64,000 nt of DNA, from positions 40,347 to 104,346 of the forward strand of contig NZ_JASBTN010000040.1 in the NCBI RefSeq assembly GCF_030148435.1, written 5' to 3'. The position numbers and the translations under genes are program-made. The DNA is from Aliiroseovarius sp. (lineage in GTDB: Bacteria; Pseudomonadota; Alphaproteobacteria; Rhodobacterales; Rhodobacteraceae). Each line of letters starts with the position of its first letter. Within the stretch, counting starts at the first letter, position 1. The notes beneath the pieces are model-generated. The model was not told where the DNA came from and ran no database searches. It saw only the letters and a list, made by a program, of their open reading frames with translations. This document shows positions 28,101-37,370 of this stretch, piece by piece.

Positions 28101-29666
28101 ATGAGCGAAGCAACGGTTGTGCGCAAGACGCGGAGGCGGTCGCGCGGCGGAGAGGCCCGGTCCGGCCAGCCCGGTCAGAACCCGCATCTGGAGGTGCCCT
28201 ACATCACGCGCGGCATTCCGACCTATGACATCCTGTCCGAGGAAAGCCTGGATCGGATCGAGGCCACGGCGGAACGGATCCTGGCCGAGATCGGCATCGA
28301 ATTCCGTGAGGATCCGGTCACTGTCGAGCTGTTCCGCAAGGCCGGCGCCGAGGTCACGCAGCTGGACCCGGAACGCTGGAACCTGAAATTCGCGCCCGGC
28401 ATGATCCGCGAGATCCTGAAAACCGCGCCCGAGGTCTTTACCCAGCACGCGCGCAACCCGAAGAACACGGTGCAGATCGGCGGACCGCATACGGTCTTTG
28501 CCCCGTCCTACGGCTCGCCCTTCGTGATGGACATGGACAAGGGGCGCCGCTATGGCACGATCGAAGATTTCCAGAACCTGATCAAGCTGGCGCAGAGCTC
28601 GCCCTGGCTGCACCATTCGGGCGGCACGATCTGCGAACCCACCGACGTGGCGGTGAACAAGCGCCACCTGGACATGGTCTACAGCCACATCAAATATTCC
28701 GACCGGCCGTTCCTGGGGTCGATCACGGCGCCGGAACGGGCCGAGGATTCGATCGAGATGGCGCGCATCCTGTTCGGCGCGGAATTCACCGATCAGAACT
28801 GCGTCATCATGGGCAACTTCAACACCACATCGCCGCTGGTGCTGGACGGTGTGACCACCGCCGGGATCCGCGCCTATGCCGAAGCCGGGCAGGGGTCCGT
28901 CCATCTGCCGTTCCTTCTGGGTGGCGCGGTGTCGCCGCTGACCGTGGCCGGGTCGGTCGCGCAGTGTCTTGCGGAAAGCATGGTCTCCTGCGCGCTGACC
29001 CAGCTGGTGCGCCCCGGCGCGCCAGCGGTGCTGGCCAGCTTCATCAGCTCGATGTCCCTGCGCTCGGGATCGCCCACTTTCGGCACGCCGGAGCCGGCTC
29101 TGGGGTCGCTCGCCTATGGCCAGTTGGCGCGCCGTCTGAAACTGCCGCTGCGCTGCGCCGGGAATTTCTCGACCTCCAAGGCGCCGGACGGGCAGGCGAT
29201 GCAGCAGTCGATGATGTCGATGATGTCGGCGATCCACTGCGGCGCGAACTTCCTGTTGCACTCGGCCGGTTTTGTCGACGGTCTGCTGTCCATGTCCTAT
29301 GAGAAATTCATGATGGACACGGACATCTGCGGTGCGCTGCATGCCTATATGAAAGGGTTCGAGGTGAACGAGGACACGCTGGGATTCGAGGCTTTGGCCG
29401 AGAAGGGACCGGGTGAGCACCTGTTCTCGACCGAGCACACGATGCGCCACTACAAGACCGCCTATTACGATAGCGCGCTGAACGATGACCAGCCGTGGGA
29501 AAGCTGGGACGAACAGGGCTCTGTCGAGATGGCCGAGCGTGCAAACAAACGCTGGAAACAGGCTCTGGCGGAATACGAGGCCCCGGCGCTGGACGAAGCC
29601 GTCGACGAGGCGCTGTGCGATTTCGTCACGCGCAAAAAATCGTCTGTGGACGATATGTGGTACTGA
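28101..29666 (+). CDS. MttB-superfamily (non-pyrrolysine) trimethylamine/betaine methyltransferase
   Basis: ILSEESLDRIEATAERILAEIGIEFREDP...MDKGRRYGTIEDFQNLIKLAQ...GAVSPLTVAGSVAQCLAESM; no in-frame UAG. Confidence 0.92.
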   Translation: MSEATVVRKTRRRSRGGEARSGQPGQNPHLEVPYITRGIPTYDILSEESLDRIEATAERILAEIGIEFREDPVTVELFRKAGAEVTQLDPERWNLKFAPGMIREILKTAPEVFTQHARNPKNTVQIGGPHTVFAPSYGSPFVMDMDKGRRYGTIEDFQNLIKLAQSSPWLHHSGGTICEPTDVAVNKRHLDMVYSHIKYSDRPFLGSITAPERAEDSIEMARILFGAEFTDQNCVIMGNFNTTSPLVLDGVTTAGIRAYAEAGQGSVHLPFLLGGAVSPLTVAGSVAQCLAESMVSCALTQLVRPGAPAVLASFISSMSLRSGSPTFGTPEPALGSLAYGQLARRLKLPLRCAGNFSTSKAPDGQAMQQSMMSMMSAIHCGANFLLHSAGFVDGLLSMSYEKFMMDTDICGALHAYMKGFEVNEDTLGFEALAEKGPGEHLFSTEHTMRHYKTAYYDSALNDDQPWESWDEQGSVEMAERANKRWKQALAEYEAPALDEAVDEALCDFVTRKKSSVDDMWY

Positions 29667-29697
29667 GTTCCGGGCCGCCCGTGCGGTCCGGCCGGGG

Positions 29698-29751
29698 CGA
29701 GGGGGCGCTGCCCCCTCGCGCTCCCCCGGGAGATTTTCGGCAAGATAAAGA
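29698..29751. repeat. Dispersed hairpin repeat, copy D
   Basis: CGAGGGGGC-GCT-GCCCCCTCG stem-loop, then CTCCCCCGGGAGATTTTCGGCAAGATAAAG; between mttB and the downstream flavoprotein gene. Confidence 0.75.
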
Positions 29752-29784
29752 GGGGCAATTCGCCCCGAACAGCGAGATGTAGCC

Positions 29785-31827
29785 ATGTCCAAAGATCCCC
29801 TGTTGCAACCCTTTCAGCTGAAGCACCTGACGCTGAAGAACCGGATCATGACGACCAGTCACGAGCCCGCCTATCCCGAGGACGGGATGCCCAAGGAACG
29901 CTATGCCGCCTATCACGTGGAGCGTGCCAAGGCGGGCGTGGCGATGACCATGACTGCGGGGTCGGCGGCGGTGTCCCGTGACAGCCCGCCGGTGTTCAAC
30001 AATATCTTGGCCTATCGCGACGAAGTGGTGCCCTGGGTGCAACGCCTGACCGACGGCGTGCATGAACATGGCTGCGCGGTGATGATCCAGTTGACCCACC
30101 TGGGGCGGCGCACCGGATGGAACAAGGGAAACTGGCTGCCCTCCGTGTCCTCGTCGAAGCACCGCGAGCCGGCGCACCGGGCCTTTCCGAAGCTGATCGA
30201 AGATTGGGATATCGAGCGGATCATCGGTGATTTTGCCGATGCCGCGGAACGTATGCAGGCCGGTGGCATGGACGGGATCGAGCTGCAGGTCTATGGCCAC
30301 CTGCTGGATCAGTTCTGGTCGCCGCTGACCAATGACCTTGTCGGGCCCTACGGGGCGGATACGCTGGAAAACCGACTGCGCTTTCCGATGGATGTTTTGG
30401 ATGCCATTCGCAAACGCGTCGGGTCCGAGTTCATCGTCGGGCTGCGTTATACGGCCGACGAGGCGCAGAAGGGTGGGATCACGGCCGAGGAAGGCATCGA
30501 GATCTCGAAACGGCTGGCCGCCATCGGGCAGGTCGATTTCCTGAACGTGATCAAGGGGCGCATTCACACCGACCCGGCGATGACCGACGTGATCCCGGTT
30601 CAGGGCATGGCCAACGCGCCGCATCTGGATTTCGCGGGTGCGGTGAAGAAGGCCACCGGCATGCCGACCTTTCACGCCGCCAAGATCCCCGACGTAGCCA
30701 CCGCCCGCCATGCGGTGGCCGAGGGGCTGCTGGATATGGTCGGCATGACCCGTGCGCACATGGCCGACCCGCATATCGTGCGCAAGATCGAGGAAGGGCG
30801 CGAAGAGGACATCCGCCCCTGCGTCGGTGCCACCTATTGCCTGGATCGGATCTATCAGGCGGGCGATGCGCTGTGCATGCACAACGCGGCAACGGGGCGC
30901 GAGCTGACCATGCCCCATGACATCCCGCCGGCGGATGAGAAGAGGAAGGTGGTGGTGATCGGTGCAGGCCCTGGCGGTCTGGAAGCCGCCCGTGTTGCCG
31001 CTGAGCGGGGGCATGAAGTGGTGGTTTTCGAGGCCCAGCCCGATCCCGGTGGCCAGGTCCGGCTGACCGCACAATCGCCCCGCCGCCGCGAGATGATCTC
31101 GATCATCGACTGGCGCATGTCACAATGCGCCGCGCGCGATGTGGAGTTTCGTTTCAACACCTGGGCGGAGGCCGATGACGTGACCGCGCTTAACCCGGAC
31201 GTGGTGATCGTCGCCACCGGCGGCTTGCCCAATACCGAACTGTTCGAGAATGGCGAGGCACAGCATGTGATAACCTCCTGGGATATCATCTCGGGCGACG
31301 TGAAACCGGCTGAACATGTGCTGATCTATGACGAAAGCGGCGATCACCCAGGGCTTCAGGCCGCTGAGATCGCAGCGGGAGCAGGGTCCAAGGTCGAGGT
31401 CATGACCCCTGACCGCGTCTTTGCCCCGGACATCATGGCGATGAATCTGGTGCCCTACATGCGGGCGCTGCAGGACAAGGATGTGACCTTCACCGTCACG
31501 CGCCGTCTGCTGGACGTGGCGCGCGAGGGCAACAAACTCGTCGCCACCATCGGCACGGACTATTCCGACCATACCCATACGCAAGTGTATGACCAGGTCG
31601 TGGTGAACTATGGCACCCTGCCGCTGGATGACCTCTATTTCGAGCTTCGTGAAGGGGCGTCCAACCAAGGCGCCGTCGACCATGACGCGCTGATTGAAGG
31701 ACGGCCACAGACCGTGGTGCGCAATCCGGAGGGCAGCTATCAGCTCTTCCGCATTGGCGACGCCGTATCCGCCCGCAACACCCATGCGGCGATCTATGAT
31801 GCGCTGCGGCTTGTAAAGGATATCTGA
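29785..31827 (+). CDS. Old-yellow-enzyme/TMADH-family oxidoreductase resembling N-methylproline demethylase (StcD-like)
   Basis: PLLQPFQLKHLTLKNRIMTTSHEPAYPEDGMPKERYAAYH...RPCVGATYCLDRIYQAGDALCMHNAATGRE...VVVIGAGPGGLEAARVAAERGHEVVVFEA. Confidence 0.88.
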   Translation: MSKDPLLQPFQLKHLTLKNRIMTTSHEPAYPEDGMPKERYAAYHVERAKAGVAMTMTAGSAAVSRDSPPVFNNILAYRDEVVPWVQRLTDGVHEHGCAVMIQLTHLGRRTGWNKGNWLPSVSSSKHREPAHRAFPKLIEDWDIERIIGDFADAAERMQAGGMDGIELQVYGHLLDQFWSPLTNDLVGPYGADTLENRLRFPMDVLDAIRKRVGSEFIVGLRYTADEAQKGGITAEEGIEISKRLAAIGQVDFLNVIKGRIHTDPAMTDVIPVQGMANAPHLDFAGAVKKATGMPTFHAAKIPDVATARHAVAEGLLDMVGMTRAHMADPHIVRKIEEGREEDIRPCVGATYCLDRIYQAGDALCMHNAATGRELTMPHDIPPADEKRKVVVIGAGPGGLEAARVAAERGHEVVVFEAQPDPGGQVRLTAQSPRRREMISIIDWRMSQCAARDVEFRFNTWAEADDVTALNPDVVIVATGGLPNTELFENGEAQHVITSWDIISGDVKPAEHVLIYDESGDHPGLQAAEIAAGAGSKVEVMTPDRVFAPDIMAMNLVPYMRALQDKDVTFTVTRRLLDVAREGNKLVATIGTDYSDHTHTQVYDQVVVNYGTLPLDDLYFELREGASNQGAVDHDALIEGRPQTVVRNPEGSYQLFRIGDAVSARNTHAAIYDALRLVKDI

Positions 31828-31828
31828 C

Positions 31829-32548
31829 ATGCGTATCGGCGTGATCGGCACCGGCACCATTGCCACGGCGGTGGTGCGCGGCATTGCGGGGGACGGGCAT
31901 CAGATCACCGTCTCCGCCCGTTCGGCGGCAAATTCCCGGGCGCTGGCGGCGGAGTTCGAAAATGTCTGTGTCGCGGAAAACCAAGCGGTTCTGGATACCT
32001 GCGACGTGGTGCTGATCGGCACCACCGGGGCTCAGGCAGACGCGGCGCTTGAGCCGCTTTCCTTCCGGCCCGATCACATCGTGGTTTCGTTGATGGGCGA
32101 CCTGCCGCTTGACCATGTGGCCCGACTTGTGGCCCCGGCCGAAAATCCGGTGATGCTGATCCCCTTTCCGGTCATCGCGACCGGCGGTTCACCGGTGTTT
32201 TCCTGCCCGCCGTCCCCCACGGTTCAGGCGCTGGTCGGCGCACGCAACCTGGTCATTGCCTTCGATGATCCCGCCCAGATGGTCCCCTTCATGGCTGCCC
32301 AGGCCACGCTGTCCCCCGCGTTGAAGCTGGTGGCCACGGCAGGGGAATGGCTTGCTGAGCGCACCGGGGACGCTACCCGGGCCGAAGCCTTCCTGACCAC
32401 GCTGATCGCCAATTCGATGAAGGCGGGTTCGCTCGCCGACAGCCTTGCCGCGCTCGACACGCCGGGTGGCTACAACCAGCGCCTGCGCGACCACATGGAA
32501 CCGGGATACCATCTGCTGCGCGACGGGCTGGACAAGCTCCAAGGCTGA
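31829..32548 (+). CDS. Pyrroline-5-carboxylate reductase-like NAD(P)-binding protein
   Basis: MRIGVIGTGTIATAVVRGIAGDGHQITVSARS...SLADSLAALDTPGGYNQRLRDHM. Confidence 0.8.
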   Translation: MRIGVIGTGTIATAVVRGIAGDGHQITVSARSAANSRALAAEFENVCVAENQAVLDTCDVVLIGTTGAQADAALEPLSFRPDHIVVSLMGDLPLDHVARLVAPAENPVMLIPFPVIATGGSPVFSCPPSPTVQALVGARNLVIAFDDPAQMVPFMAAQATLSPALKLVATAGEWLAERTGDATRAEAFLTTLIANSMKAGSLADSLAALDTPGGYNQRLRDHMEPGYHLLRDGLDKLQG

Positions 32549-32566
32549 CCCTATGCCCCCGTAGGG

Positions 32567-35500
32567 TCAGGTGAGCTCATGCAGCCGCACCTTGGCACAG
32601 GCCGCCTGCGCCAGATCGCGCATGTGGGCGTGGTGGGTCAGATAGATCACCTGCCCCAGCCCGCTCATCGCGGCGAGCAAGCCGAAGGTCGCCTTTGCGC
32701 GCTCATCGTCGAAACTTTCCATGATGTCATCGGCAATGAAGGGCACCGGTCCGTTCTGTCGCACGAATTCATGATAGCCCGCGATGCGCAAGGCGAGGTA
32801 AAGCTGCGCCCGAGTACCCTCTGACAGTTGGCCGGCCTGGCGCGATCCACCCTCGGCAGGAAGGGCTACCAGAGTTTCGCGCTGGCCGTCGGCCTGAGTG
32901 GTCAGGCCGGAATAGCGCCCGCCGGTAATGGTGCTGAACGCCTGCGAGGCGCGGGTCATCATGCCGCTGCGATGCGTGTCGCGGTAGCGTCTCAGGGCGT
33001 CTTCAACCGCCACCAGCCCCAACCGTGCCCGCAGATGCGCCCGCGCGCCCTCCTCGATCTCGATCAGGCAGGTCTGTCGGGTCTCTTCCAGCCGGGCCAC
33101 CTCACCATCGCCGCCCACGGCCGCAAGCGCGGCTGCGGCCTCGCGGAAGGTCGCGTGGCTCTCGTCCTGTGCGCTGCGCAGCGTCGCCAGCTCAGTGTTC
33201 AGGTGGTCGATCTCGGCAGAGATGCTGTCTGCGTCCACCCCCTCCAGCGAGGCCAGGGCCTCTTCCTCGGTCTGCGTGCCGAGGATTTCGCACAATTCGT
33301 CGGCCCGTTCGGCCTGTGCCCGCTTTAGCTGCGCGCGTTGCTCGGCCTGCGCCAATGCAGCCCGCGCCGCAGTCCAGTCCGCAACGCTGAAGAAAGCCGC
33401 GATCTGGTCGATCCGCGCGCGGTGACTGGCGCTTTCCCTGTCCAGTTCGGACAGGTCCCTGCGGGCGCGGTCCAGTTGCGATTGCAGATCGCCGCGCCGG
33501 GTGTCTGCTGCCCGGGCCTGAAGCGCGCGATCGCGCAGCACTCGCCAGGCGTCGCTATACGTAAGGGTATGGTCGAGTCTGGCGTCGCGCGCCAAATCTC
33601 TGACGGCCAGTGCAAACCGGTCGCGGTTTTCGGTCATGGCAGCGATGCGATGGTCCAGCTCGCGCAGTTTCTCTTGCAGGGAGCGCAGCGTGCCAAGCTC
33701 TTCCAGAATGGCGCGCATTTCGGCCGCTTCGGGCAGGGGATCGGCCCAGGCGGTGCCCTGCAGAGCAAGGCTCCAACCTTCCTGCCATTCGGCCAGTGCG
33801 GCGGCAGCTTCCGTTTCCATATGTTGCCGTTCGCTCAGATCGTCACCGGCCTGCCGGGCCGCGTCGGACAGGGTATCCAAACGGGCGGCGGCATCCAGAA
33901 GGGCCTGTGCGGTTTCCAGTGCCGGGGTAAGTCCCGCGTCCTTCGGCAAGGAGCGGCCGGCCCGGTCCAAAGCGGCCAGAAGCTCGTTTCGGGCCCGTTC
34001 CGCCTGACCCACTGCGCGGGACAGCGCGCGGTTGGCATCGTCGCGTATGACCAGGGCGTCGAGGGCCACCGCCACGCGGTCAAGCCAGTCGGTCAAATGA
34101 GAAGCCTCCATGTCGTCGGGCAGGGAGGGGGAGATGGCGAGGCGCAACCCATCCAGTTCTTCGCGCAATGCCTCATGGGCGCGGCGGGTATCTTCGAGGG
34201 TGCCACGCGCCTGACTGGCTTGATGCTCGGCCTGGGCCAGTGCCTGTGCCGCCTCGCGGGCGCGATCGGCTTTGGCGGTGCGATCGGCCAATGTGGCGCT
34301 GATCCGGTCATCCAGGCGCATGGCCTGTTCAAACCGATCAGCGCTGGCCGGATCCAGGCTGGCCCGGTGCGCGGCCCAGGTCGCCTCGCGGTGGGCGCGG
34401 GCCCTGGCGGCTTCCTGGGCGTTCGTACCGTCAGGCGGGGTCTGTTTCTGCAACGTGGCCCGGCGGGTGGCGAGGTCCTGCTCTTGCCGGGTCAGCTCCG
34501 CCTCGGCGGCCCGCGCGTGTTGCGCAGCGGCGTCCAGCCGCTCGCCCAACCGGGTCAACGTGTTTCTGTCCGGTAGGCGCAGGCTGGCCAACTCCGCCGC
34601 TTGTCCCTGCCAGGGCGCCAGTGCCGCAAGGGCCTTGGCCAGGGCGGTTTCCGCCTGATCCCGCTGCGTCAGGGCGCGGTCGGCCGCACCGCGCAGGTCT
34701 TCGCTGCGCAGCATGGCCACCAGCCCGCGCACCTCTCCGGGGTCGGTCGTGCCGCCGCCGGCGTCGGTCAGGCGTTGCGTGGCCTGATCCGCCCGCGTGC
34801 GGGCGCGGAGGAGCTCGCTCCTGGCAGTCTGATGTGCGGCGTGAAGCGAGGCGTGTGTTTCGACCAGCCCGCGCAACTGGCCCATGGTGGCAGCGTCAGG
34901 CAGCAGAACCGCGGGGTCTTGGCCGGGGCGCCCCAATCGGAAGAGGCAGTCCGCCAGACGCGCCGCGTCGCCTTCACGTTCGCGTTCGCGTTTCGGCAGA
35001 TCGGTCTGCGCGGTGTCGTGGGCGGACTTAAGCGCTTCGGCCTCGGCGATCCGGTCCGCCAGAGCGCGGAACTCGGGGTCGTCGGGCACCCGGGACAGGT
35101 CGCGGCTCAGGGCCTCGACCCTGTCGGCGGCGGCTTTGTGCCGCGCGCGCAGATCGGAGTGCGCCCGGTCCAGAGCGCCCGCCTCGCGAAGCCAGTCCGC
35201 AGGGGGATCGGGCAGGTTCCCGAACCCGGTGATCCCTGCTTCGAGCCGGCGAAAGTGGTTGCCGGGCCCCAGCGCGTTGCGCAGGCGTTCCAATTCGATG
35301 CTGCGCCGGCTGGCGATGTCCAGCCGGTTCCTGGAGCTGCGCCAGGTGGTTTCGGCCTGATCGCGTGCCGCGACCAGGCGGGCAAACGCGGTGGCCTGGG
35401 TGTCCAGTTCCTTGATCCGCCGGGTCAGCTCCATCAGGTCCTTGCCCAGCTCCCGCAGCTGTCCCTTGCGCCCGGTACGGTTCAGGAACTCCTGGGTTTT

Positions 35501-36001
35501 TGCATCATGCCCGGCCAGCTGTGCGGACAGGTCGCTCAAGCCGGCGCTGGCCTGAAACAGCAGTTCGCCCAGATCGCCTTGCGAGGCCAGGATGCTCTCT
35601 CCCCCTTCCTCCAGCGTCTGCCGGTTGAGCGAAAACATGGCAGTGTAGCTGCCCCGGCTCATGCCGTGCAGGGCACCGGACAGAAAGGCTTCGCCCACCG
35701 GACTTCCCGTTGCATCCAGAAGTGACCCTTCGCGTTTCTTAAGCCGCGTCACATGATGCGCCCTGCCACCGATGTCCAGCGCCGCGCGGATTTGCATGGA
35801 TTTGTAATCATGCCGGAAATTCATGGTGCTGCGGTCCGGCACGCCAAAAAGCAGGTCCAGCCAGGCGGACAGAAGCGTGGATTTTCCCGCTTCGTTCGGC
35901 CCGTGGATCACATGCAGATCGGGCGCTTTCGCCAGGCCGAAATCCACCATCTGGTCGGTGAATTTGCCATAGCGCGTAAGTTCGAGCCGGTCCAGACGCA
36001 T
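32567..36001 (-). CDS. YhaN-like AAA ATPase (SbcC/Rad50-type)
   Basis: MRLDRLELTRYGKFTDQMVDFG...VIHGPNEAGKSTLLSAWLDLLFG; coiled coil; LSEGTRAQLYLALRIAGYHEF...PFIADDIMESFDDERAKATF. Confidence 0.92.
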   Translation of the reverse strand: MRLDRLELTRYGKFTDQMVDFGLAKAPDLHVIHGPNEAGKSTLLSAWLDLLFGVPDRSTMNFRHDYKSMQIRAALDIGGRAHHVTRLKKREGSLLDATGSPVGEAFLSGALHGMSRGSYTAMFSLNRQTLEEGGESILASQGDLGELLFQASAGLSDLSAQLAGHDAKTQEFLNRTGRKGQLRELGKDLMELTRRIKELDTQATAFARLVAARDQAETTWRSSRNRLDIASRRSIELERLRNALGPGNHFRRLEAGITGFGNLPDPPADWLREAGALDRAHSDLRARHKAAADRVEALSRDLSRVPDDPEFRALADRIAEAEALKSAHDTAQTDLPKREREREGDAARLADCLFRLGRPGQDPAVLLPDAATMGQLRGLVETHASLHAAHQTARSELLRARTRADQATQRLTDAGGGTTDPGEVRGLVAMLRSEDLRGAADRALTQRDQAETALAKALAALAPWQGQAAELASLRLPDRNTLTRLGERLDAAAQHARAAEAELTRQEQDLATRRATLQKQTPPDGTNAQEAARARAHREATWAAHRASLDPASADRFEQAMRLDDRISATLADRTAKADRAREAAQALAQAEHQASQARGTLEDTRRAHEALREELDGLRLAISPSLPDDMEASHLTDWLDRVAVALDALVIRDDANRALSRAVGQAERARNELLAALDRAGRSLPKDAGLTPALETAQALLDAAARLDTLSDAARQAGDDLSERQHMETEAAAALAEWQEGWSLALQGTAWADPLPEAAEMRAILEELGTLRSLQEKLRELDHRIAAMTENRDRFALAVRDLARDARLDHTLTYSDAWRVLRDRALQARAADTRRGDLQSQLDRARRDLSELDRESASHRARIDQIAAFFSVADWTAARAALAQAEQRAQLKRAQAERADELCEILGTQTEEEALASLEGVDADSISAEIDHLNTELATLRSAQDESHATFREAAAALAAVGGDGEVARLEETRQTCLIEIEEGARAHLRARLGLVAVEDALRRYRDTHRSGMMTRASQAFSTITGGRYSGLTTQADGQRETLVALPAEGGSRQAGQLSEGTRAQLYLALRIAGYHEFVRQNGPVPFIADDIMESFDDERAKATFGLLAAMSGLGQVIYLTHHAHMRDLAQAACAKVRLHELT

Positions 36002-36004
36002 TGC

Positions 36005-37237
36005 TCAGCCCTCCCCGTCCAGACGGGACAGAAGGTCGCGCGCGCCCTTGGCGAGGTCCTCGGTCAGGGTTGCGGCCGTGTCCGCCTCATCCGCGCCGAA
36101 AATGTCGCGCAGCTCCGTGGGCAGTTGTTTGCGCAGGAGCTCGTATTCCGCCTGTACGCGCGGGTCCTTGGGTGACAAGGGGGTCTGCGCAATCATCTCC
36201 ATCAACTCGCCCACCGGACCGGCGGGGGCGGCGTTACCTTCGGCTTGAAGCGCCAGGGTCAGCTTGTCGATCCACAGCCCATCGGTTCCCTCCGCCTCGC
36301 TGCGCGCCTCTTCCAGCAGCAGTTCCGCATCGCGCCCGGCCCGCCAGGCCAGAGGCGTGACACCGCTGAGCACGGGGCGAATGATGCGCTGTGTGTCCCC
36401 CGGATCCACCACGCGCAGTGCCGCCTTCAGCGCACGCACAAGGTCGGTCCAATCCGCCAGACCGTTACAATCCACGTCCAGCCGGTCGAACCGCGCCACG
36501 GCGAGCGGCCGCGCCTCGGTCGTGACGCTGCCTTGGTCCACCCGGACCAATGTGACCGATTTCTCGCCAGCCTCGCCAATGTCCCGGCCCTGGGGAACGC
36601 CGGGCATGACCACCGTTGTCGGGCCTGAGTGTTGCGCCCGCTTGTGGATATGTCCCAGCGCCCAGTAGTCGAAGCCGGTTGCCTGCAGCTCGGCCAGCGT
36701 GCAGGGCGCATAGGGGTCGTGGCCGGGCGATCCGCCCAGGCTGGTGTGCAGCATGCCGATGTTGAAAGCGCCCGGGCGGGGTGTTCCGAACTTCTCCAGC
36801 AGGCTGTCCGGTGCGTGGGGCTTGGCAAAGGAGATGCCATGCAGCGCCACTGGCTGGCCGTTCCAGTCGCGTTCCTCGACACCTGCGCGACCGCCAAAGA
36901 CATGTACACTGTCGGGCAGAACCAGCTCGCGTGTAATGCGTGAGGCGGCGTCGTGATTGCCGCGAATGATGAAGGTTTCAATCCCCGCCGCGTCCAACCG
37001 CTCCAGTTGCCGGGCCAGGAAGCCTGCCGTCTTCATCGAGGTTTGCGCCCCATCATACAGGTCGCCCGCGATCAGCAGCGCCTGCACCTGTTCGGCAAGG
37101 CAGAGGTCGATGATGCGGGCAAAGGTCGTGCGCGAGGCATTGGCAACCATTTCGGCCAGTTCCGCATCGCGCAGCGCCAGGGATTTCAACGGGCTATCGA
37201 GGTGAATATCCGCCGTGTGCACGAAACTGAACGCCAC
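36005..37237 (-). CDS. YhaO-like metallophosphoesterase (SbcD/Mre11-type nuclease)
   Basis: FVHTADIHLDSPLKSLAL...LLIAGDLYDGAQTSMKT...FIIRGNHDAASR...GHIHKRAQ. Confidence 0.92.
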   Translation of the reverse strand: MAFSFVHTADIHLDSPLKSLALRDAELAEMVANASRTTFARIIDLCLAEQVQALLIAGDLYDGAQTSMKTAGFLARQLERLDAAGIETFIIRGNHDAASRITRELVLPDSVHVFGGRAGVEERDWNGQPVALHGISFAKPHAPDSLLEKFGTPRPGAFNIGMLHTSLGGSPGHDPYAPCTLAELQATGFDYWALGHIHKRAQHSGPTTVVMPGVPQGRDIGEAGEKSVTLVRVDQGSVTTEARPLAVARFDRLDVDCNGLADWTDLVRALKAALRVVDPGDTQRIIRPVLSGVTPLAWRAGRDAELLLEEARSEAEGTDGLWIDKLTLALQAEGNAAPAGPVGELMEMIAQTPLSPKDPRVQAEYELLRKQLPTELRDIFGADEADTAATLTEDLAKGARDLLSRLDGEG

Positions 37238-37370
37238 CTGTATCCCTCACCCGTCAGCACCTGGGCGCAGTTTGCGTCGGGCAGGCGGGGAGGGCAACGA
37301 AAAACCTCGCTGCGTGGCGGTGCGGCGGAGCAAGGAAGGGTCGCGGGGGGCGGGGTGCCCGGCCAGACAG

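Noticed and set aside
28101-29666. Pyrrolysine-containing MttB
   Set aside because: The frame is uninterrupted and has no internal UAG; belongs to the non-Pyl branch
28065-31074. Long minus-strand ORFs (575 and 482 aa) across mttB and the flavoprotein gene
   Set aside because: Antisense shadow ORFs rich in R/H/G with no domain signature
33338-35725. Plus-strand ORFs (412 and 374 aa) over the yhaN-like gene
   Set aside because: Shadow ORFs; real gene is on the minus strand with Walker A and ABC signature
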